A stretch of 64,000 nucleotides of DNA from Purpureocillium takamizusanense (taxonomy: Eukaryota > Ascomycota > Sordariomycetes > Hypocreales > Ophiocordycipitaceae): the NCBI RefSeq assembly GCF_022605165.1, contig NC_063070.1, forward strand, positions 2,604,001-2,668,000, read 5' to 3'. This document shows, piece by piece, positions 57,764 through 64,000 of this stretch. A program made the translations under genes and the position numbers. The stretch's first letter is position 1. The number at the start of each line of letters is the position of its first letter. Under the pieces are notes generated by a model that searched no databases, was not told the DNA's origin, and worked only from the letters and a program-made list of their open reading frames with translations.

Positions 57764-59015
57764 ATGAAGGCCCTCGTGTACGACGGCGAAGGGAAACGCA
57801 TCGTCCTGCAGGACCGGCCGGAGCCGAAGCTGTCGTCGCCCACGGACGCCATCGTCAGGATCACCAGGACCACGATATGCGGCACCGACCTGCACATCCT
57901 CAGGGGGCACGTGGCGACGTGCCGGCCGGGAACGATCCTCGGGCACGAGGGCGAGGGCGTGGTCCGCGAGGTCGGGTCCGCCGTGACGCGCTTCCGGCCG
58001 GGAGACGTGGTGCTCGTCTCGTGCATCTCGAGCTGCGCCCGGTGCGAGTACTGCCGCCGCGGCATGTACAGCCACTGCGCGTCGGGCGGCGGCTGGATCC
58101 TCGGCAACACCATCGACGGCACGCAGGCCGAGTACGTGCGCGTCCCGCACGCCGACTCGAGCCTGCACGCCATCCCCGACAACATGGTAAACGCCGTACC
58201 CGGTGGTGCCATGACGATGCTGAGCGACATCTTCCCGACGGCGCTCGAGTGCGGCGTGCAGAACGGCAAGGTCAGCCCCGGCTCGACGGTGGCCATTGTG
58301 GGTGCCGGGCCGGTTGGCCTGGCGGCGTTGATGACGGCGCAGATGTATTCCCCCTCGACGATTGTGGTCCTCGGCAGGGACCCGAAGCGACTAGACGTGG
58401 CCAAGAAGCTCGGTGCGACCGAAGTCATCAACAACGGCGGCGGTACCGGCGGCGAGGAGGAGCAGGACGACGACGCCTTGGCCAGAATACGGGACATGAC
58501 CGACGGCAAGGGCTTCGACACCGTCATCGAGGCGGTGGGCGTGCCTGCGACGTTTGAGCTGTGTCAGAAGCTGCTGGCCCCTGGCGGCGTGCTGGCCAAC
58601 GTGGGCGTCCACGGCGTCCCCGCGAAGCTCCATCTCGATCAACTATGGGCGAAGAATATCGGTGAGTCTTCTCTCGGCCGCGACCATCATTCTGCAGTAT
58701 GAACAAAGTCGACGAGGTCGAGCGCGTATCAATCATTCTAATGAACTGGGTTTCTCGAAATCAGCAATCACCACGAGACTGGTTGACGGGGGGGTGACGC
58801 CCATGCTGATCGAGCAAGTCGCGGCCGGGAAGCTGCGGCCAGTCGACCTCATCACTCATCGTGAGCTGCCACTTTTCCCTTCCTTCACCAGGTGACATGC
58901 AATCTCACATCATCTCGTGGCAGGGTTCAAGTTGGACGAAGGAGAGGAGGCCTATAGAACGTTCTCCCAGGCCCGCGAGACGGGAGCGCTCAAGGTCTTG
59001 CTCGAGACTGACTAG
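57764..59015 (+). CDS. Zinc-dependent medium-chain alcohol dehydrogenase
   Basis: This is a medium-chain dehydrogenase/reductase of unknown substrate. Exons are 57764-58661, 58765-58860 and 58924-59015, giving 361 aa. The catalytic-zinc motifs are TTICGTDLHILRGHV and GHEGEGVVREVG. The structural-zinc cysteines are SSCARCEYCRRGMYSHC. The cofactor fold is VAIVGAGPVGLAALMTAQMY, with LGRDPKRLDVAKKLGA after strand 2. The pattern resembles bacterial-type secondary alcohol or isopropanol dehydrogenases (TTICGTDLHI...PGTILGHEG). The last two exons restore a standard C-terminus (ITTRLVDGGVTPMLIEQVAA, then FKLDEGEEAYRTFSQA). It is tail-to-tail with the aconitase-X gene, 89 bp apart. A shared pathway is possible but not shown. 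Confidence 0.92.
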
Positions 59016-59104
59016 TGGCGACATTGATCAGGAACATCCGATCGGTTCATGTGGTGCTATGTGCGCTTCCAAAACAGCTATATACCTATATATAAGAATA
59101 TAAT

Positions 59105-60934
59105 CTAGCAGCAGTTCGCTAGTGAATCTACATAATCGCCAGCCAGCCACGGGGGCTTGGCACCTCCATGCCCGCCCCGACAAGCCACGTCGACACAAGC
59201 AGCCAGGCTGCCGAAATAAAACGCCCTACCCGTCAAGCCGGGCCCGTAATGGGCGTACTTTCCGGAATTCGTCATGATGGCGTCCGTCGTGCGGAGGATG
59301 CCATCTTGCGTGATCATGCACCAGCACGTATCCTCCAGGAACTGGCATCCAAACGCCTCCAGCTCGTCTATCAGTCCGGCCTGCTTCGTCAAGTGGTATA
59401 CCGACCGCCCGCACGTCACCATGACGGCGACGCTGTCGCTCTTCCTGCGGCCTCGGCAGAGTCGAGCGAGCTTCCTCACCTCGGCAAAGGAAAAGTGTGG
59501 GTTCCCGAGGGAGATGAGGCCGACTGGCTGGCCGTTTGAGGTGCTGTTTAGCTCGTCCCAGCTGTTTGACAGCTCGCGTAGCCCGACCTTGACGGTTCGC
59601 ACGCCCGGCTCAGGGGCAATGACTTTGTTGAGATGTGTTGCCTCGGGCGTGACTCCTACGATATGGAACATCGGCGCACTGGAGACCGTCGCGAAAGCGG
59701 CGCCGAAGGCTTTTAGGTCGTCTTTTGAGGGGCCCAAAGTGTCGAGTCCGATGATCGCGGGAATATGGTCTGAGGCTATGGCGCCGACCCGGTAACCAAG
59801 GAGCGGATACAGCGAGTCGTCGATCTTGTCCGCATCCCCAAGATCCGTGACTCGAACGACGAGTGTTGCCAGTCGGTTGACCTCCAGGTGAGGGCCTCCG
59901 GCCGGCGCGCGGCCCGTCAGGGCCATGGCAACATCCAGCATGTCGGGATACTTCCTGGTCCTCGCCCCGAGCACGCTGTTGGCGTACACGACGGCGTTGG
60001 ACTCGGCCCAGGCCACCTGGTCGCCGAGCTTCGGCGCGCTGTCCAGCTGGTACGGGGCGCAGGTAAACGTCGGCCGGGCGCCCATGCCCGTCAAGGCGTC
60101 GGCCAGTCGCGCGGCGGCCCCGGCGAACGTCGGGTCCATGTCCTGGGCGCGCCATCGCTTCCGGTCCATGGCGATGGCGTTGAGCGTCGTCGGGACCAGC
60201 ACCTCGCCGCCCCAGTCGCGCAGCCGCTCGGCAAAGGCCAGGGACGCGGGTCCGGTGTAGACGCAGCTGTCCACGTGGACTTGGCTGACGCTCATCAACT
60301 CGTCGGCGCCGAGTAACTCTGCCATTCGCAAGATGATGCGCATCGATGCCTGGGCGGCTCGACCGTGGTGGCCGTCTAGCAGCGCTTGATCGAAAACCGA
60401 AAGGGAGACCTGACTTGCGCGAGAGGCTGCTTGGCTCGCGTCATGATCTACTAGATGCTGCCGATCCGTGCTGTGCCCGAGTTCTGTGCTGGAGACGCAG
60501 TGGTCGTGAACATGAATGGTGCGCCTGTCGAGCTTCGTAACGCTATCAAAGTGCGCTGGCTCCAGCACCACGACCGGAATAGCCGTGTTGAACATTTCCT
60601 CCGCGACAATCACCCCCAAGGTCAGGATATCTTCTAGCCGCTGAAAGATGATGGCGCTGGGACCTCTGCGGTTGAGAAGCAGCTCCAGGAGCACGATGGA
60701 GCCGGAGCACGAACCGCGACCACCGGGTATCGCAAGGATCTTGCCCTCAAGGTGCTGTCCCTTCAACGGATGATGCTGATCGATGATCTCGCCGGTTTCC
60801 GGTCGCACGCCGCCCCAAAAGCTCAGCGCTTGGTCGCTCGCGATGAGCGTCCCAGAGGCCGTGCCGCGGACATAGGCATAGCCCTGATACACGAAGCCGC
60901 CCCCGGGATTTCCATGAGCCATCGTGACCGGCAT
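59105..60934 (-). CDS. Aconitase X fused protein (swivel domain plus DUF521 catalytic part)
   Basis: This is a fungal aconitase-X (AcnX) protein in which the small swivel domain and the large catalytic domain are joined in one chain. Characterised members dehydrate cis-3-hydroxy-L-proline or are mevalonate-5-phosphate dehydratase. It is a single exon of 609 aa from ATG 60934. The swivel domain occupies about residues 15-130, with its serine in PGGRGSCSGS (70-79). The catalytic part begins near 185 (LSVFDQALLDGHHGRAAQAS). It includes SVSQVHVDSCVYTGPASL, FTCAPYQLDSAPKLGDQVAW, ESNAVVYANSVLGARTRKYP, ALTGRAPAGGPH, VMVTCGRSVY and FLEDTCWCMI. The conserved cysteines are candidate Fe-S ligands. The fused, full-length form suggests hydroxyproline catabolism more than the archaeal mevalonate route; substrate choice is inference. 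Confidence 0.9.
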   Translation of the reverse strand: MPVTMAHGNPGGGFVYQGYAYVRGTASGTLIASDQALSFWGGVRPETGEIIDQHHPLKGQHLEGKILAIPGGRGSCSGSIVLLELLLNRRGPSAIIFQRLEDILTLGVIVAEEMFNTAIPVVVLEPAHFDSVTKLDRRTIHVHDHCVSSTELGHSTDRQHLVDHDASQAASRASQVSLSVFDQALLDGHHGRAAQASMRIILRMAELLGADELMSVSQVHVDSCVYTGPASLAFAERLRDWGGEVLVPTTLNAIAMDRKRWRAQDMDPTFAGAAARLADALTGMGARPTFTCAPYQLDSAPKLGDQVAWAESNAVVYANSVLGARTRKYPDMLDVAMALTGRAPAGGPHLEVNRLATLVVRVTDLGDADKIDDSLYPLLGYRVGAIASDHIPAIIGLDTLGPSKDDLKAFGAAFATVSSAPMFHIVGVTPEATHLNKVIAPEPGVRTVKVGLRELSNSWDELNSTSNGQPVGLISLGNPHFSFAEVRKLARLCRGRRKSDSVAVMVTCGRSVYHLTKQAGLIDELEAFGCQFLEDTCWCMITQDGILRTTDAIMTNSGKYAHYGPGLTGRAFYFGSLAACVDVACRGGHGGAKPPWLAGDYVDSLANCC

Positions 60935-61482
60935 AATGGACTGGGGGCATTCAGGCTGCCGGTCGACTGCTCCATGTTGTGTGTTTCCCTCTCGATGTGA
61001 CGGGCGCGACGAAGTAATAAACGGCCCCTTATAAGGTTCAATTCAAAATGTGGCGCACGGGCCCGAGGGGCAACGCGAGAACCTCCGATGCCGATCTCGG
61101 GAAGCGGAAACGTAATTTGTTATACTCTTTCATTTAACTGCCGCCGAGCAACAAGTCCCAACGACGAACCAGTAGATTAGTCGGAGCGCTATCGGTACAA
61201 CATGAGCTCGGGCGGAGATGAATTTCTCGGAAGGACCATCATCGGCTTTACATCTATTCCGTGAATTTCGACTCTATTGCGGAGGATTCCCTGACTTAAA
61301 TTGACGGGAAGGAAAAAGGACACAGCATACAAAAGAACGACAGATTTTTAAAAAAAAAAAAAAAAAAAAAGCGGATGAAGCAGAAGGGAAAAGGGGGACC
61401 GTACTAAGCACTAAACAGCTTATTCAATAAACATGACATGTTCTCCGAAAGCAAGGGGCTGTGAGGACACATCCACCGACTC
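60935..61482. promoter_or_regulatory. Upstream region of the aconitase-X gene, with a poly(A) tract
   Basis: About 550 bp upstream of the aconitase-X start and downstream of the next minus-strand gene. An A21 run occupies 61350-61370. No other feature is recognised. Confidence 0.4.
61350..61370. repeat. Poly(A) homopolymer, 21 bases
   Basis: Uninterrupted A run on the plus strand, preceded by TTTTT. It lies about 110 bp past the proposed stop of the small unknown minus-strand gene. It may be a simple repeat or the scar of a retroposed tail. No target-site duplication was identified. Confidence 0.85.
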
Positions 61483-62218
61483 CTAGTCGTCAATGAGCGT
61501 CCAGTCAGCACCAGACGCTGGGCCTGTATCAAGGTCGCCAAGAAACACAACGTTGGGTAGAACGACGTGGCCCACCGACCCCAGCAAGGTATCAAGCCAA
61601 ACGGTCGCTTCATGTACGTTGGCCTCAACGACGCCATAGACCTGGACGAGGCGGCACTCGGCGAGTTGATTCCCATCTCGCTGGCATCGTCGGCATTGGC
61701 AAATGCGCTGGCCTAAATGACTGTTCCATTTCTATGAGGCGCTGCATGACTGGCCCAATCTCAAATGCGCCTGATGTATCGATAGGGGGGTGGTTGATTG
61801 TGAACGCCTCAGCGTCAACAGGTGTTTGGTGGGCAGTGTTGCAGTCTCTTTCTGAGTTGGAGTCAGCACCATCCATGGCCGGTGGAAAAAGAAAAACCAC
61901 GGGGAGACGGAGAGTAGTATTACCCCAGCGTAGGACACGCCCGAGCTCTCCGAGCACATCAATCGCTTCGTCCCTCAGCGTGCCTTGGGGTCCTTTCTGT
62001 AAGAGCGGGTGCAAACCGGATTGTATTCCAAGCGTGCCCGCAGCTTGTAAATGGGTCCCGGCAAAGACGCCCCAGGCCGCAAGGGCATGCTCGTATTCTA
62101 GAAAGAGCTTGCGGCGTGTGTTATGCAGATTCCCAATTTTGAGGTAATCCTCAAAGAGGCCCAGGCATTCAGCTACCAAGAAGACGATATGGTCTTCGTC
62201 ACGTCGGAATCTGGCCAT
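61483..62218 (-). CDS. Hypothetical protein, two exons, about 221 aa
   Basis: I do not recognise this gene. Exon 1 (62218-61751) starts at ATG after an A-rich context. It encodes a helical region: MARFRRDEDHIVFLVAECLG, then LFEDYLKIGNLHNTRRKLFL, YEHALAAWGVFAGT and LRDEAIDVLGELGRVLRW. A less ordered part follows. A second frame (61680-61483) has good codon bias (GTC, GAG, CTC, GGC). It encodes CRLVQVYGVVEANVHEATVW...VVLPNVVFLGDLDTG...ADWTLIDD before TAG. A 70-nt intron (61750-61681, GTCATG...GCCAG) would join them in phase 0. The donor is weak, so the junction is tentative. The short helical N-terminus is vaguely like N-terminal helical domains of fungal STAND/HeLo-type proteins, which is weak inference only. 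Confidence 0.5.
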
Positions 62219-64000
62219 TTTTTGGGGGCCCGGGGGCGGGGGAGAGGAGAGGAAACAGAAAACTGTCGATGTGTTGCACCAGGCTGAGAGACAAGTACCG
62301 TATTGAAAGCACACTTGGAGTCGAGGACGCCAGCGTTGAGCGTGAAGGGGAAAAGGGGGCGGTGGGGTGATGATGATAAAATACATATAGTGAGCGTTCC
62401 CGTGTGACGTGCTCAGGGGCAACACGAACCGTGTAGTTGATATAGTTTCTGGCTCACAATGGATGCACGGGTGGACCGGACGGACGGACGGACGGACGGG
62501 CGGGCGGGCGGGCGGGCGCGACTTGAACCTGAACTCTCTCGCCCGATGGTCAGCAAACATGAACTGACCTGCACGTCACGCCGCTGGCTGGCGGGTGCGT
62601 CCGCTGAAACTCAGGTTGGTCCGTCAAACTGCCGAGCATTCGACATCATGAAATCATAAAATATGGTTCCGCGACCGTCTGCACTGGCGATCCGCCCGCT
62701 CAAACGAGGCGAATACCAAGGCGCCGGTTTCCAACACCCAACATCCAATATCCAGTCATCTAGGCAGCCGCCACCTTTGCCCCTCGCCCGCCCGTCCGTC
62801 TGCGAGCATGGACTCAGAGACGATCAAAGTGAAGCTGTGCTGTTCAGCACGCATAGACTGCGCTCTGTGCCTTGGGGCGCGCTGTGCCCCCCGCCCCTCA
62901 ACATGATGTGTTTGTCGAACATGGAACACCCGCGGACTAGGGTCGAATTGTTCTGAATCAAAGTAAACCAAACTGTTTGGCTCGCCTAATGTTGTCAATT
63001 TATGCCTCTATGTGTCAAGCTGAAACGCATAATGGCTACTTCTTTACGTTCGTTGAGAAGCGGAGGTGGGAGGGGCCATGCCTCCTGTCACGCGCCTATG
63101 TCGCGATGGAGTGTCGAGAGCCCTGTCATAATTGTAACGTAATGGAATCTACGATCTGACATTCGCCGGCCTTTGAAACCAGTGCCCGACGGTTTTGACG
63201 AGCTAATCACTCCGAGGTCAGACCAGACTCTTTCATGCCAGTATCAACGGCTAGTTGACGTATAAATTGCTCAACCCGACTGGTGGCCCCCGATAACTGA
63301 TCTCTGTTTGATATTTGATAACATTTTTTTTGTGACCTGAAAGCCAGCAATATGATAGCAAGACCGTGACAGCAAAAAGAAGACCGCGGGAATACTACCC
63401 GCTGGTCTTTATCGCGTCGGCACTCTTTGCGCAATAAACAGCCGCCCTGAGTGCCCAGTACATGGCCAAAACCAGTGTTCTGAGGTTGCGTCAACATCGA
63501 CCCTTTCTACTGTATCCTGAAGCCGCGTCTACAGAGCAGTGCGACGCCTGATCACACTACATGTGTAGTTGAAAGATGCAGATGGCTTGTATCTGAACAG
63601 TCAATTAACGGGCTTACACGGCGAGTTGCCATGACGGCTCCCGAGTTTCGACGAGCCCAACCCGTATGTTGGCGGGTGGAGACCAGAGGTTTCATGTTGT
63701 CGTCCCACTCTACAGCGTTGGCGCCGCAGCCAATTGTGTGTATTATCAATTGATCCTTACCTGTCCCCCCCCTTCTCCTAGTGTCCTACAACTAGGAGCT
63801 CGAGGCGCTTAACATCACGACCAAGGACCTATGGGGAAGTATACTCAAGGATAAGAAACATGGAACATGAGCCGCACGACGTATCAAATGCTAATAGGCT
63901 CGCCGTCGTCTAACAGCCATGCTAATATTGCTCCCATCTGCCCAGTCGTGATCGGGCTGACTCACCACTTGCCTGCAGGAAGAAAAGGAAACGTGACTCG
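62219..64000. other. Gene-free right end of the window
   Basis: These 1.8 kb have no supported gene. They contain the tetranucleotide repeat at 62475-62518 and several AT-rich patches (for example 63290-63360). Open frames are short and lack codon bias. The segment could be the promoter of the minus-strand gene to its left plus spacer. Confidence 0.4.
62475..62518. repeat. Tandem tetranucleotide repeat, (CGGA)n followed by (CGGG)n
   Basis: About six units of CGGA change directly into about five units of CGGG. It lies about 260 bp upstream of the small hypothetical gene, so it may sit in its promoter. The switch from A to G in the repeat unit suggests one point mutation followed by slippage expansion. 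Confidence 0.85.

Noticed and set aside
61350..61370. Poly(A) tract as evidence for a retrotransposon insertion
   Set aside because: No reverse-transcriptase coding, terminal repeat or target duplication is seen next to it.
61404..61676. Minus-strand frame of 90 codons at the small hypothetical gene
   Set aside because: Its codon use is poor; the overlapping frame ending ADWTLIDD at 61483 is clearly better.

Overview
This is a 64 kb piece of a filamentous ascomycete nuclear genome. Genes are split by short introns (mostly 50-120 nt, GT...AG, with CTAAC or CTGAC branch sites). They are GC-rich, lie on both strands without operons, and include fungal-specific families (ZDS1, DUF2433, dynactin p27, peroxin-11C). 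Protein sequences and intron style fit Sordariomycetes, most likely Hypocreales. That placement is inference from family resemblance, not from a search. I could support 18 protein-coding loci. I found no rRNA, tRNA, CRISPR array or intact transposon.

1-13 kb: NOT4 ubiquitin ligase (minus, runs off the left edge), the 30 kDa complex I subunit NDUFS3 (plus), a ZDS1-like PP2A regulator (minus), a DUF2433 calcineurin-like protein with an RGG tail (plus), and COQ5 methyltransferase (minus). 13-28 kb: a 64-aa single-pass membrane protein (minus), the branched-chain 2-oxoacid dehydrogenase E1 alpha subunit (plus), a UFD4/TRIP12-type HECT ligase (plus), and a large disordered nuclear-looking protein (minus). 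28-43 kb: exocyst SEC3, a DmpA-type (S58) peptidase, and a 1753-aa protein joining an HSP90-type ATPase to a C-terminal NO VEIN / DUF3883 nuclease-like domain (all minus). 43-64 kb: hydroxyacid-oxoacid transhydrogenase (plus), dynactin p27 (minus), complex I 51 kDa subunit NDUFV1 (plus), peroxin-11C (plus), a CUE2-like no-go-decay endonuclease (minus), an NPC1 sterol transporter (plus), a zinc alcohol dehydrogenase (plus), a fused aconitase-X protein (minus), and a small unknown two-exon gene (minus). The last 1.8 kb has no supported gene.

Most genes are conserved housekeeping genes. Mitochondrial functions recur: NDUFS3, NDUFV1, COQ5, BCKDH E1 alpha and the transhydrogenase. So do ubiquitin and RNA quality control: NOT4, UFD4 and the CUE2-like protein. 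I see no evidence that these form a true cluster. The one locus that looks accessory is the HSP90-ATPase/NO VEIN gene at 36.9-42.5 kb. It has lower GC, more introns, a gene-poor flank, and a domain pairing reminiscent of nucleic-acid surveillance systems. It is the best candidate here for undescribed biology.
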